A stretch of 64,000 nucleotides of DNA, from contig CAWHOA010000036.1 in NCBI GenBank assembly GCA_963830885.1, forward strand, positions 50,078 through 114,077, in the 5' to 3' direction. A program made the position numbers and the translations under genes. The DNA is from JAIBJN01 sp963830885 (GTDB lineage Bacteria > Actinomycetota > Thermoleophilia > Gaiellales > Gaiellaceae). The notes under the pieces are model-generated. The model was not told the DNA's origin and ran no database searches. It saw only the letters and a program-made list of their open reading frames with translations. Below are positions 49,438-57,094 of the stretch, piece by piece (position 1 is the stretch's first letter; the number at the start of each line of letters is the position of its first letter).

Positions 49438-49836
49438 ATGACCGCCGCGATTGTGTACATCGATATTTCGGAGGTTCGCGAGGGGGCGCTCGACGAGCTG
49501 AAGGCGGGCCTCAAAGACCTCGTCGACTTCATCGAGGCCAATGAGCCGCGGCTCGTCGCCTACAACGTCTACTTCAGCGCCGATGGCACCAGGATGACCG
49601 TCATGAACGTGCATCCCGATGCGGCATCGTTGGAATACCACATGGAGGTGGCGGGGCCGCTCTTTCGTCGGTTCGTGGAGCTTGTCACGCTGTCATCGAT
49701 CCACATCTACGGCGAGCCGAGCGAGAAGGCGTTGGAGCAGGCGCATGAGAAGGCGCGATTGTTGGGAGGCGGCGCTGTGGAGGTCGAGGCCCTACACGTA
49801 GGTTTCACGCGTCTCACGGCTCGCACGGCCAGGTAA
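49438..49836 (+). CDS. Small dimeric alpha-beta barrel-type protein
   Basis: The 132-residue protein starts MTAAIVYIDISEVREGALDE, with repeated beta-alpha-beta elements and EPRLVAYNVYFSADGTRMTV and HMEVAGPLFRRFVELVT. This pattern resembles antibiotic biosynthesis monooxygenase/EthD-like domains. Function is not assignable; relatives act on small aromatics or are stress-linked. GGGGGGAT precedes the ATG. Confidence 0.7.
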   Translation: MTAAIVYIDISEVREGALDELKAGLKDLVDFIEANEPRLVAYNVYFSADGTRMTVMNVHPDAASLEYHMEVAGPLFRRFVELVTLSSIHIYGEPSEKALEQAHEKARLLGGGAVEVEALHVGFTRLTARTAR

Positions 49837-50027
49837 TTTTTGTCCAGCCGCGCTGCCGCTGATCGCCCGAAGAAGGCCATTTTTTAGCGAGCCGACGGCT
49901 GGACAGGCCTCCAAGCAGAGTGACGAGGACGCACACATTCCGATCATGCCGATCGAGCGTTCCGAGCCGTTTGGATAAGCGCGCACTCCTCAAGAGAAGC
50001 CGTTCAGGGACACGGCCTGAGCGGCAT

Positions 50028-50528
50028 CTACCCCAGCCAGGGGTCTCGCTCCGGTTCGCCCTTCTGCAGACCCGCTACGGCGTGCAGCAGGGCGCACGTT
50101 TCTCGCGGATCGCCCGGCACGCACTCACCGAGGATCTCGTCGCCACCAAGAGGACGCGGAAGCTCGACGCGATGCCGAGGCCGCAGGAGAAACAGCCGGC
50201 ACCCGTATCTCTTGTTGATGGGGGTGTAGACGACGTCGAAGGCGACGAGCCGGAACCCGCCTGGCACTTGCCTGACCCGGACGTGATGGAACTCGTTGCA
50301 GCCGCTTTCGGCAGTCCTGATCCAGACAACCGAGCCGTCCTTCGAGATGCGATCCAGCGCCCAAGGCGTTCGGTGAAGCTGAGCGCGATACCCCTCACGG
50401 GCGGGGAGAGAACCCTGTGCGTCCGCGCCCTTGCCCTCCTCCTCCACCCACGAACGGTCGGCGAGCGTGCAGGCGGGCACAAGCGCCAAGGCGGATGCGA
50501 TGACCGTCAACAGGACGGGAGACTTCAT
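50028..50528 (-). CDS. Secreted protein of unknown function
   Basis: The 166-residue product has a signal peptide (VLLTVIASALALVPACTLAD) with a possible lipobox (PAC), followed by a soluble domain with ALDRISKDGSVVWIRTAESG and two or three Cys. No family is recognised. It lies between two direct-repeat copies, in the opposite orientation to its right neighbour. Confidence 0.6.
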   Translation of the reverse strand: MKSPVLLTVIASALALVPACTLADRSWVEEEGKGADAQGSLPAREGYRAQLHRTPWALDRISKDGSVVWIRTAESGCNEFHHVRVRQVPGGFRLVAFDVVYTPINKRYGCRLFLLRPRHRVELPRPLGGDEILGECVPGDPRETCALLHAVAGLQKGEPERDPWLG

Positions 50529-50733
50529 CCTTCTCCTCTGACGATACGTCGCGGCAGAAGGATTCCGTCACTATGGCCACGCCAAGCGCAGCGATTGAGC
50601 AGGCCGAGTTTGGATAAGCGCGCACGTCTCAAGAGCATCCGCATGCGCGATGAGTGCGCGACCCGTCCGGCGGGATCGCTTGCGGAAGCGCGGCGGGCGG
50701 AACCTTCCGAGGCGTGGTACTCGTATCCCAAGG

Positions 50734-51273
50734 ATGACCCGGCGACAGCTCACTTGGGTGATCGCCACTGGACTAACCGCAGTACTCATCGCTGGCGCTA
50801 TCGATGCCGTCCGCTCCTCCGAGCCAGGCTCCAGCCCGAGCCGGATGGCGACGACGGAGCGGTCAGCAGCGCGAGAGATGACGACTCCCGTGGAGACGAG
50901 CCCGGTGGCACTTCCTCGCTGCACAGTCCAAAACCTTGGGGTGGCAATCGAGGTGCTGGGAGGAACGGCGACCGTGGTCGTGCGCCACGTTTGGGGCCGC
51001 CCGTGTCACCTGGCTCCTCCCCTGCGCGTCCGCCTGGGCCTGAGTGATCGCGTTGGCAGGCGAGTGCGTCTGGCGACCGTTGGTGGGGGTGAAGACCTGC
51101 AGTCTCGTGTCGGGGGCGACTTCTCATCTGGCTTCGAGCAGCTCATCGACATCCCCTACCTCGCCGAGCCACCGCTGACGGGCTGCGAACGGCGAGGACC
51201 GTTCACGGCGTTCGTGATAGTTGGCCCCTACTCAGCACAGCGCAAGCTCTCCGGCAGCGAAGTGGGCTGCTAA
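50734..51273 (+). CDS. Membrane-anchored or secreted protein of unknown function
   Basis: The 179-residue product starts MTRRQLTWVIATGLTAVLIA, with an N-terminal hydrophobic anchor and a Ser/Thr-rich linker. A beta-rich C-terminal domain contains PRCTVQNLGVAIEVLGGTAT, and Cys residues (RPCHLAPP, LTGCERRG) suggest disulfides. A 28-codon open frame upstream has poor bias, so ATG 50734 is preferred. It is the second gene unit between the direct repeats. Confidence 0.65.
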   Translation: MTRRQLTWVIATGLTAVLIAGAIDAVRSSEPGSSPSRMATTERSAAREMTTPVETSPVALPRCTVQNLGVAIEVLGGTATVVVRHVWGRPCHLAPPLRVRLGLSDRVGRRVRLATVGGGEDLQSRVGGDFSSGFEQLIDIPYLAEPPLTGCERRGPFTAFVIVGPYSAQRKLSGSEVGC

Positions 51274-51422
51274 GAAGCGAGTCTCACGATCACGCTCGTG
51301 ATGTCCAGTCCGCCTCGCGTGGCGGGTTTGGATAAGCGCGCGTTCCTTAAGAGAAATCGCTACCGGAGCAAGCATCTCGGCGCCCCTCGAAACTGCGCGT
51401 CTTCATGAGACCTGCCTCCAAT

Positions 51423-51512
51423 GGCCATCTAGGCAGCCGCGCCCCCGCGTCGTAGCCTGATCTCGCCGGGGCGTGGGCAGCGTAGTCCTAGGGAGTCCTT
51501 GCGGCTCGCGCC
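51423..51512 (-). repeat. Dispersed repeat, copy B
   Basis: The reverse complement reads GCCGCAAGGACTCCCTAGGA, then CCCACGCCCCGGCG and GCGGCTGCCTAGATGGCC, matching copies A and C. The short frame after ATGGCC has diverged. Confidence 0.7.
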
Positions 51513-51557
51513 ACCAGGGACGTTTCCGTCAGGGCGACTGCGGGAACCTTGTGGAAC

Positions 51558-51644
51558 ATGAACAAATGGCGGTATGCGCTCTTCGGCTGGGTGGCCTGGA
51601 AGGTGACCAAGCGCTACGCTCGTCGCAAGCTGCCTGTCGGCTAA
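51558..51644 (+). CDS. 28-residue basic peptide
   Basis: ATG 51558 opens MNKWRYALFGWVAWKVTKRY followed by ARRKLPVG and a stop. The Trp/Phe-rich, basic composition looks like a membrane-active or small membrane-associated peptide rather than a shadow frame. Similar 28-30-residue products occur in actinobacteria by my recollection, so it may be a true gene. It lies between repeat copies B and C. Confidence 0.45.
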   Translation: MNKWRYALFGWVAWKVTKRYARRKLPVG

Positions 51645-51694
51645 GCCGGAAGCGCCGGGCCCGCCCGTTCATCGTCACCCGCGTCGTCACGCGC

Positions 51695-51790
51695 CTAACC
51701 CGCCGCCCACTGAATCAGCGCCTCGCTCGCCCGCTTGAGCCCGCGCTTACGAACGAGCTCGGCCAGCGAGGCCGCGGCCAAACCAGCCAT
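51695..51790 (-). CDS. 31-residue peptide in repeat copy C
   Basis: The minus frame begins MAGLAAASLAELVRKRGLKR and ends ASEALIQWAAG. It is closely similar in sequence and length to the peptide in copy A at 47942. The shared ATG sits at the inner edge of the repeat, with the same upstream hairpin. Confidence 0.45.
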   Translation of the reverse strand: MAGLAAASLAELVRKRGLKRASEALIQWAAG

Positions 51791-51872
51791 CTAGGCAGCC
51801 GCGCCGCGCCGTAGTCTGGCCCTGCCGGGGCGTGGGTCAGGGTAGTCCTAGGTCACTTTGCGGCCCGCGCCC
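51785..51872 (-). repeat. Dispersed repeat, copy C
   Basis: This is the reverse orientation of the unit in copy A: GGCCGCAAAGTGACCTAGGA, ACCCTGACCCACGCCCCGGC, then GCGGCTGCCTAGATGGCT leading into the 31-residue ORF. It is one of the two copies with the ORF intact. Confidence 0.7.
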
Positions 51873-51905
51873 CGGGCCGGCTTCCTGTCGTCGATTCGGC
51901 CAGCC

Positions 51906-52190
51906 CTAGGAGAGAGCGGCGCACACGTCCTTTGCGCTTTGGCTCACGATCGTTCGACTGATGAGGTTGCCGTTCGTATCGAACTCGAAGACGATCGGCC
52001 CCGCGATCAGTCGGAGGGAGCCAAGGTCGCTGAGAAGGGTGTTGCCCGTTGTGGTGAACGTGCCGCTCCCATCGGGATTGGGCGTGGACACTCCCTGCCC
52101 AGAGAGGTTCACCTGGATCGACTTGCCCGTGTCGAGATTCGTCGCCGTCTTCGGGCGGCCCGATGCGCCCTTGACCTGGCGGTGCTGAAG
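51906..52190 (-). pseudogene. C-terminal remnant of a secreted-type protein
   Basis: The reading frame ending at 51906 carries TATNLDTGKSIQVNLSGQGV, then SDLGSLRLIAGPIVFEFDTN and SRTIVSQSAKDVCAAL, like the C-terminus of a family of small exported actinobacterial proteins. Upstream of about 52190 the frame becomes Arg-rich noise and overlaps the next gene start. The N-terminal half, including any signal peptide, appears lost. Confidence 0.45.
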
Positions 52191-52207
52191 GAGTAGGAAC
52201 ACGAGCC

Positions 52208-52927
52208 GTGGAGCACCATCACGGCGATTCTCACGGTGTTCACGGCATGGTCGTGCTCGGCGGACAGCGAACAGCCGATGCGCTCCGCTCGCCCGTCTAT
52301 GTATCTCATCTGCCAATGTTCATGTCACCCCATGACTTTCAGGTCATCGTGCGGGTGACCGGGGAAGCGGCCGGCAGGTACGGTGACTTTGTCGCCCACT
52401 TTGGGTCCTCGGGCATCTACACGTTTGAGCCGGAGCCCTTCGCGCTCGAGGAGCTCGACCCCTCGGGCGACGGCGGCCCTGTGCGGACGTCATTCGGCGG
52501 AAGGCTTTTCCGGGGGCACTTCGAGCGAGGGGGTAGCGAGATTGCGAACGACGTCTCCTTCGAGATCGAGCAAGTCGTGCACTTCAGGAGGTTCCGCTCG
52601 GTCGCGGAGGCCCAGGAGCTTCGCTACCTAGGCTTCGGACAAAGTGACGCTGCGTTCCTCGCCCATCTCATCACAGGCCCCCCTGATTTCGACCAAATCC
52701 TGAACGTCCAGATCACTTCACTGGGCGGCGTGTCGGATGAGGACCTTCGCGGCGGTGTGGTCATCGGCGCTCCCGGCCGGCCGAACGACTTCGAGGCGAG
52801 GTTGCAGGAGGGAGAAGTGTTCTCGGGCGTGGTGCAGGCCGAGTCGACGGGTGACTCGCCGCCGATCGAGCTCACAATCGCGAGTGAGTACTACCTCGAG
52901 ACGGGGGACCTCGCAGCTTCGATGTGA
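52208..52927 (+). CDS. Protein of unknown function with HxxG-type start
   Basis: The 239-residue product starts MEHHHGDSHGVHGMVVLGGQ, then PVYVSHLPMFMSPHDFQVIV, with FEPEPFALEELDPSGDGGPV in the middle. It is probably soluble and beta-rich. The His-rich N-terminus might bind metal. A similar SHLPMFMxPHxFQ pattern is known to me in uncharacterised actinobacterial proteins, but without a function. It is followed by an integrase remnant. Confidence 0.65.
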   Translation: MEHHHGDSHGVHGMVVLGGQRTADALRSPVYVSHLPMFMSPHDFQVIVRVTGEAAGRYGDFVAHFGSSGIYTFEPEPFALEELDPSGDGGPVRTSFGGRLFRGHFERGGSEIANDVSFEIEQVVHFRRFRSVAEAQELRYLGFGQSDAAFLAHLITGPPDFDQILNVQITSLGGVSDEDLRGGVVIGAPGRPNDFEARLQEGEVFSGVVQAESTGDSPPIELTIASEYYLETGDLAASM

Positions 52928-52954
52928 TCGCTGGGCCGTTAGCCGCCGGCGGCT

Positions 52955-53991
52955 AGGGCTCCGGCTTCGAGTCGCGCTCCGCCGCGCTCGCCTCGTTCCG
53001 CGACCTAGAACGCAAGCGCCTGCTCGGCGAGGCGCCCGAGCCGCTGACGCTCCGCGAGTTCTCTGGGCGTTACCTCGAACGCTACGAGGCGCTGCGCTCG
53101 CCCGTGAGCGTCGCGACGCTCCGGGCCCGTCTCGTTCGGCCGCTGGCCGAGTTCGGGGACGTGAGCCTCGCCGAGCTCCGGACGGGCGAGATCGCCGAGT
53201 GGGAGGCGACGCTACCTCCCCGCTTCCGCTACGCCGTCGTGCGTGCGCTCCGGCAGGTGCTCGACGCCGCGGTCGGCTGGGAGTACCTCGACCGGAACCC
53301 GGCCAAGGCGACGGGCAAGAATCCCGCGCCTCCCGTGGTCGAGCGCCAGGCGCTCGAGCCCGTGGAGGTCGAGAGGCTCGCGGGCGAGATGCGCTCCCCC
53401 TACGACGTCGCCGTGATTGTCGGCGCCTGGTGCTACCTGCGGCCGAGCGAGCTCCTCGCGCTCGAACGCGGCGACGTCGACCAGGCCGGCGGCCTCGTGA
53501 GCGTTCGCCGCACGCTCGACGGCCAGCGCGGAACGAAGACGAGCGCCAAGACGCGGCGGTCGCTTAGGACGATCCCGCTACCTCTCCGAGCCGCCGAGGC
53601 GCTCGCCGAGCTCCCGCCGCGGCTCGATACTCGCCTCCTCTTCCCCGCTCCCACTGGCGGCCCCTTCGACCTTCGCAACTTCCGCCGCCGCGAGTTCGAG
53701 TGGGCACGGGAGGCAGCCGGGATCGACGAGGGCGTGACGCCGTACACGCTTCGCCACTCGGGGATCTCCTGGGCGCTCGCCGCCGGCATCCCGCCGACCG
53801 ACGTCGCCCGCTTCGGCGGAACGAGCGTGACCATGCTCGAGCGCACCTACGCGCACCTGCTCGAAGGGAGCGCCGAGGCCGCGAGGCAACGGCTCGACGC
53901 GTTCACCAACGACGCCGCTCTGGCAGCAGAAGGAGGCGCAATGAGCGCACCCAAGAAGGTTCCGCCCCTTGCTAACACGCCGGAAAACTGA
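52955..53991 (+). pseudogene. 5-prime-truncated tyrosine integrase
   Basis: An open frame from a stop at 52954 to 53991 encodes the end of the arm/SAM-like DNA-binding domain (FESRSAALASFRDLERKRLL) and a full catalytic domain: Arg in CYLRPSELLALERGDV, TPYTLRHSGISWALAAGIPP and the Tyr in MLERTYAHLLEG. No start codon exists before GTG 53104, and the N-terminal domain of the related intact integrase (61603) is missing. It probably is a remnant of an earlier element at the same tRNA target. The C-terminal ANTPEN tail is unremarkable. Confidence 0.75.
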
Positions 53992-54066
53992 ACGAAAGTA
54001 TCGTTGCTCACGAACCCACGCCGCGATATGACCGCGCTCCAGGTCTCTTCGGGGAAAGGTGGAGCG

Positions 54067-54309
54067 ATGCGGAGATTCGTGATCTTGACGGTGCTGGCCC
54101 TGGTGGCTGCAGCCCTCTTAATCCTTCCGGCAAGCGCGCAGGTGGAGGTGCCGCCGCCGCACGAGCACGTCCTCATGACGCCGTCGGGTCCGGTCGATGT
54201 CGGGCCTCCCAGATGCGGCAACGAGCAGCTGCAGGACGCGTTCGTGAACTTCCACTTCAACGTGCATGTCGGAACGCCGCCGACTGTGATCACGCCCCGT
54301 TTCTGCTGA
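54067..54309 (+). CDS. Small secreted protein
   Basis: The 80-residue product starts MRRFVILTVLALVAAALLIL (a signal peptide ending at about ASAQ), with a mature part of about 55 residues and three Cys-free stretches; Cys are in PPRCGNEQ and TPRFC. A His-rich patch (PPPHEHVLM) and FVNFHFNVHV are notable. No family is known. A strong hairpin follows at 54378. Confidence 0.65.
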   Translation: MRRFVILTVLALVAAALLILPASAQVEVPPPHEHVLMTPSGPVDVGPPRCGNEQLQDAFVNFHFNVHVGTPPTVITPRFC

Positions 54310-54377
54310 CGAAGCGGAACACGGGCAGGAGCGGCGTGACGCCTCGCCTGATGCCCGCCCTGCCCGAGCCTCGATGA

Positions 54378-54421
54378 CCGTTCCGGCCGGCTGAGCCGTA
54401 GAGCCCAGCCGGCCGGAACGG
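54378..54421. terminator. Strong GC hairpin after the secreted protein gene
   Basis: A perfect 16-bp stem (54378-54393 with 54406-54421, CCGTTCCGGCCGGCTG) and a 12-base loop follow the gene ending at 54309. Only a short T stretch follows, but the stem is among the strongest in the window. Confidence 0.75.
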
Positions 54422-54554
54422 TTCTAAGTTGTGGGCCACTTCATGGCATCCCGGCTGGCGTTTACCTCAAGGAGTGAGGCCGAGCTCGAGAAGTGAAATC
54501 GTCTGGGCCACTAGCGGGCCACAGATCAGACGCCGGCCCCGCTCCCGAAACGAC

Positions 54555-54580
54555 AAAACCCCCGTGTCTGCGGGGGTTTT
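54555..54580 (-). terminator. Displaced tRNA terminator
   Basis: AAAACCCCCG, TGTCTG loop, CGGGGGTTTT forms an ideal hairpin with an A tract on one side and a T tract on the other. It directly follows, on the minus strand, the tRNA-Gly 3-prime fragment. It is most likely the original terminator of the tRNA gene before the element inserted. Confidence 0.8.
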
Positions 54581-54586
54581 CTTTAG

Positions 54587-54632
54587 AGCGGACGACGGGG
54601 CTCGAACCCGCGACCCTTGGCTTGGGAAGCCA
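54587..54632 (-). repeat. attL-like duplication of the tRNA-Gly 3-prime part
   Basis: 46 bases are identical to 62732-62777, covering the discriminator base through the anticodon loop of tRNA-Gly(CCC). The left half of a tRNA is absent, since sequence beyond 54632 is unrelated. This is the classic outcome of integration into a tRNA gene, marking the left border of the element. Confidence 0.92.
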
Positions 54633-54819
54633 CGAAGGCGCCCACGCGGCTCGGCAGCGTTCGACGACAAGCGGCGCGCCAGGCCACAAGCCATGCCGGA
54701 TCGCGAGACACCGCGCCCAGAAGCCATGCGGATCGCCTGAGCGCCGAGCCGGCGGCCGTTCTGGCGTTGTTCTGGCGTCGATGAGCGGCCTAGACGGCGA
54801 TGATCCCGCGAATCTGAAT

Positions 54820-55773
54820 TCACCCAAGCACGGGGTCGGGCTGATCCTCATCCCGGTGCGGGGGAGTGGGCGAAGGGGTGATCTTTACGCCTGCGCTCTC
54901 GAACAGCCGTTCAAACACCGGAGCTTCAACACGCCCCTGGAACCATGCATCGATGAGGAGGTCGTTTCGCTCACGCCGACTCGCCCCGGCTTGGCCCCAA
55001 ATCAAGATGGCGAGGCTCAAACCGCCTAAAAAGACCAGCGGGAACCACCCGTCATGGGACTCAACGGCAACCGCAGCGATCATCGTGAGTGCGAGCAGTG
55101 GGACAACGATCGCCTCGCGGAACTCCGCTTCCGATTCAAGGCGATCCTGCGCGGTATAGAGCTCGCGTTCCTTGCCGATCAGTCGGGATGCTATGTCTTG
55201 AGACTCTTGGAGCACAGACAAAGAGAGCAGTTGTATCGAAAGCACGTCGCGTGGATCATCCGGCCACTCTCGTGGGATCGGCACCTCGGATTGCGCGCCG
55301 CCCACGTCGGCGCTCACCTCAGCCAACAGTTTCCCGAGTTTTCGATCCGAGGGCAGGTTGTCGCTCAGGCGGGACAGCCGGGTAGCCGTACCCCGGAGTA
55401 GGCTGCGCGCCGCTCGCTGTGAGATTCGACCGAAGGCGACCCAATGGCCCATCGACCCCAACTGGTCGGTTAGCTGATCCCTCTTACGCCACCCCCAGTA
55501 GACCCAGAGACCGCCGCCGCTGCGCGATAGCCAACCACCCACAGTGCCCTGAGACAGGACTCCGAGGACGTAAGCCACGAAGCTGAGTGCGACCCCGAGG
55601 CCGACCGCAGTAAATACGTCATCGAGTCGATAGAGAGAGAGCACGTGTCCGGTGGCCTCGCTTCGCTCGGGCACGTGCTCGGCGAGGAGCAGCCAAATCG
55701 CTAAAAGCCAGAGGTAGCCGGCGGCGAGAGGGGCGCGGATGTCGCGCAGCCCCGGCAGGAGACTCGTGAGCAC
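54820..55773 (-). CDS. Multi-pass membrane protein of unknown function
   Basis: The 317-residue product starts MLTSLLPGLRDIRAPLAAGY. Two N-terminal helices (about 18-32 and 55-80), a large cytoplasmic or helical middle (about 85-235) and two C-terminal helices (about 232-265) are seen. LGVLSQGTVGGWL and SAEFREAIVVPLLALTMI resemble no family I know. It is the first gene inside the element at its left border and is transcribed toward that border. Confidence 0.65.
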   Translation of the reverse strand: MLTSLLPGLRDIRAPLAAGYLWLLAIWLLLAEHVPERSEATGHVLSLYRLDDVFTAVGLGVALSFVAYVLGVLSQGTVGGWLSRSGGGLWVYWGWRKRDQLTDQLGSMGHWVAFGRISQRAARSLLRGTATRLSRLSDNLPSDRKLGKLLAEVSADVGGAQSEVPIPREWPDDPRDVLSIQLLSLSVLQESQDIASRLIGKERELYTAQDRLESEAEFREAIVVPLLALTMIAAVAVESHDGWFPLVFLGGLSLAILIWGQAGASRRERNDLLIDAWFQGRVEAPVFERLFESAGVKITPSPTPPHRDEDQPDPVLG

Positions 55774-55828
55774 GGCCGCTGATGTAACCGTTACACGCTG
55801 TCTTAGTCAAGCGTTCGCCGAGGGAGCC

Positions 55829-55890
55829 GGGGCGCGGGCCGCAAGGACACCCTAGGACTACCTGGCCCACGCCCCGGCAACGGTCAGCCT
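55829..55890 (+). repeat. Dispersed repeat, copy D (partial)
   Basis: GGCGCGGGCCGCAAGGACAC, then CCTAGGACTACCTGGCCCACGC match copies A-C over the left half; the ATGGCC part is missing. This copy lies inside the element, while A-C lie outside. Confidence 0.65.
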
Positions 55891-55977
55891 CGAGGGCCAA
55901 GCTGGGTTTGAAGTTCGCAAGGCGCGGAAATCTTCTCGCCTTGACTCATTCACCCACAGGGACGACAGGAGGATGCG

Positions 55978-56253
55978 GTGGGAATCATCGGTTGGATCAT
56001 CTTGGGTCTGCTTGCCGGCCTGATCGCCAAGGCGATCCTGCCCGGAGATCAGCCGGGCGGTTTCATCGTGGCAGCCCTCGTCGGCATAGCAGGAGCTCTC
56101 ATCGCCGGCTTCATCGCGCAGGCGCTTGGGTTCGGCGACCCGATCGACGAGTTCTTTGACTGGAGCACGTGGATTGCCGCGATAATCGGCGCCGTCGTTC
56201 TCCTCTTGATCTGGCAGGCGATCGCAGGGAGGGATCGGCGAAGGGTCGCCTAG
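55978..56253 (+). CDS. GlsB/YeaQ/YmgE-family small membrane protein
   Basis: The 91-residue protein (GTG start) has three membrane helices: IGWIILGLLAGLIAKAIL, FIVAALVGIAGALIAGFIAQ and WIAAIIGAVVLLLIWQAIAG. It matches the transglycosylase-associated (Transgly_assoc) family of stress-linked small proteins. AGGAGG lies just upstream. A strong terminator follows. It is a common chromosomal gene, here carried as cargo in the element. Confidence 0.87.
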   Translation: MGIIGWIILGLLAGLIAKAILPGDQPGGFIVAALVGIAGALIAGFIAQALGFGDPIDEFFDWSTWIAAIIGAVVLLLIWQAIAGRDRRRVA

Positions 56254-56281
56254 CTAGACCTGGGTGGGGTCGTAAGGAACG

Positions 56282-56320
56282 AAAGGCGGGGCGGGCTCAG
56301 TACCGGCCCGCCCCGCCTTT
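56282..56320. terminator. Perfect bidirectional terminator
   Basis: A 15-bp stem (AAAGGCGGGGCGGGC with GCCCGCCCCGCCTTT) and a short loop lie between convergent genes (56253 and 56329). Both sides end in A/T runs, so it can terminate both. Confidence 0.9.
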
Positions 56321-56328
56321 CAGCACTA

Positions 56329-56460
56329 CTACGAGCTTCTGCGGCGCTCGATGGCTGCCTTGAGACTCCCCTTGTTCATCTTCGAGCGGCCCTTGATGCC
56401 GAGCCTCTTGGCCTCTCTGTAGAGCTGGTCTCTGGTCATGTTCCTTGTGGTAGTTGCCAT
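56329..56460 (-). CDS. Small Rho N-terminal-like protein
   Basis: The 43-residue product starts MATTTRNMTRDQLYREAKRL, then GIKGRSKMNKGSLKAAIERR. This is the LxxxAKxLGIKGRSKMxKxxLxxAI pattern of Rho-N/SAP-like domains that bind nucleic acids. AAGGAGG sits 8 bases before the ATG, which confirms the start. Stand-alone Rho_N proteins are frequent in actinobacteria and near mobile DNA. Confidence 0.75.
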   Translation of the reverse strand: MATTTRNMTRDQLYREAKRLGIKGRSKMNKGSLKAAIERRRSS

Positions 56461-56582
56461 GAGGTCGCCTCCTTCCGCTCCACCTCACTACCCCTAGGTG
56501 AGAGACGCAAACTGGAGCTCGCGGATAGCTGGCCGGTCAGGGCCGTGGTCGGTGTTCGTCGTTTCCGGGAACATGTCGGGCG

Positions 56583-56789
56583 ATGCTCCAGGGCATGGTC
56601 GGCATGTGGGCGCTGCGCCGCGCAGTTCGGCTGCTAACCGCCGACGACCCTCGCCCGCTTGGCAGACGCCTCACGGCGGAAGGAAAGCGGATCGTGATAG
56701 GTGCGGCAATCACGCTCGCGCTCCTTGTGGCTGCAGCCATCGTGTTGATCGCCGTTCTGATCGCCGTTCTGATCGCCGCCGTTTCCTAA
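56583..56789 (+). CDS. Small membrane protein with Ile/Leu repeats
   Basis: The 68-residue product starts MLQGMVGMWALRRAVRLLTA and has one C-terminal helix (ITLALLVAAAIVLIAVLIAV) encoded partly by tandem ATCGCCGTTCTG repeats. No family is recognised. Repeats of this kind can arise by slippage. Confidence 0.5.
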   Translation: MLQGMVGMWALRRAVRLLTADDPRPLGRRLTAEGKRIVIGAAITLALLVAAAIVLIAVLIAVLIAAVS

Positions 56790-56890
56790 AGAGTGGGCTG
56801 CAGGGAGTGGTTCGCTTGCGGCAAGAACCATTGCCCTCGAACGTGGTGTCGAGGCGGGGCGGTCACCGCCGCGCCCTGGGATCGTGGCCG

Positions 56891-57094
56891 TCACCGCACC
56901 TTTGACTTCGGCCGCGGATCCGGGTTCGGCACCGTCCGCTTGAGCTCCGCGTCGTAGACGTAGCGAGGAACACGCCGCCGCCGCCAGCGGCGAGCCTCCG
57001 CGGAGCAGCCCTCGCCGCAGAACTTCGGCGGCCGGCCCACACCCCGATATTCGAGCGGCTTACCGCACGTTTCGCACGTCGCCACCGTTCTCAC
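56891..57094 (-). CDS. Small zinc-finger protein
   Basis: The 67-residue product starts MRTVATCETCGKPLEYRGVG with RPPKFCGEGCSAEARRWRRR, i.e. CxxC and CxxxC pairs around a short loop, followed by a basic Arg-rich end. Likely DNA or RNA binding. Similar proteins occur in actinophages and mobile elements. Confidence 0.7.
   Translation of the reverse strand: MRTVATCETCGKPLEYRGVGRPPKFCGEGCSAEARRWRRRRVPRYVYDAELKRTVPNPDPRPKSKVR

Larger units (their letters stand above)
49969..51341. repeat. Three direct repeats bounding two gene units
   Basis: The 16-mer GTTTGGATAAGCGCGC occurs identically at 49969-49984, 50608-50623 and 51326-51341, each time followed by a related CTCAAGAG-like stretch. Between the copies lie one gene each: a minus-strand secreted protein and a plus-strand anchored protein. 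The spacing is 639 and 718 bases. The pattern looks like cassette borders, but no integron attC fold is evident. Confidence 0.7.
51274..51905. other. Repeat-rich stretch with two tiny ORFs
   Basis: These 632 bases hold direct-repeat copy 3 (51326), dispersed repeat copies B (51423-51512) and C (51785-51872), both in reverse orientation, and two short ORFs listed separately. Apart from these, nothing with good codon use is seen. Confidence 0.6.

Noticed and set aside
49969..51341. CRISPR array or integron attC array
   Set aside because: Spacers of 639 and 718 bases with genes are far too long for CRISPR, and the repeats do not show the paired core sites of attC.
54587..54632. A second tRNA-Gly gene
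   Set aside because: Only the 3-prime part is present; the sequence diverges after 46 bases, so no acceptor or D arm can form. It is an attachment-site copy.
54429..54740. A + strand open frame of about 100 codons across the attL region
   Set aside because: It runs through the terminator and the tRNA fragment and has no protein-like composition.
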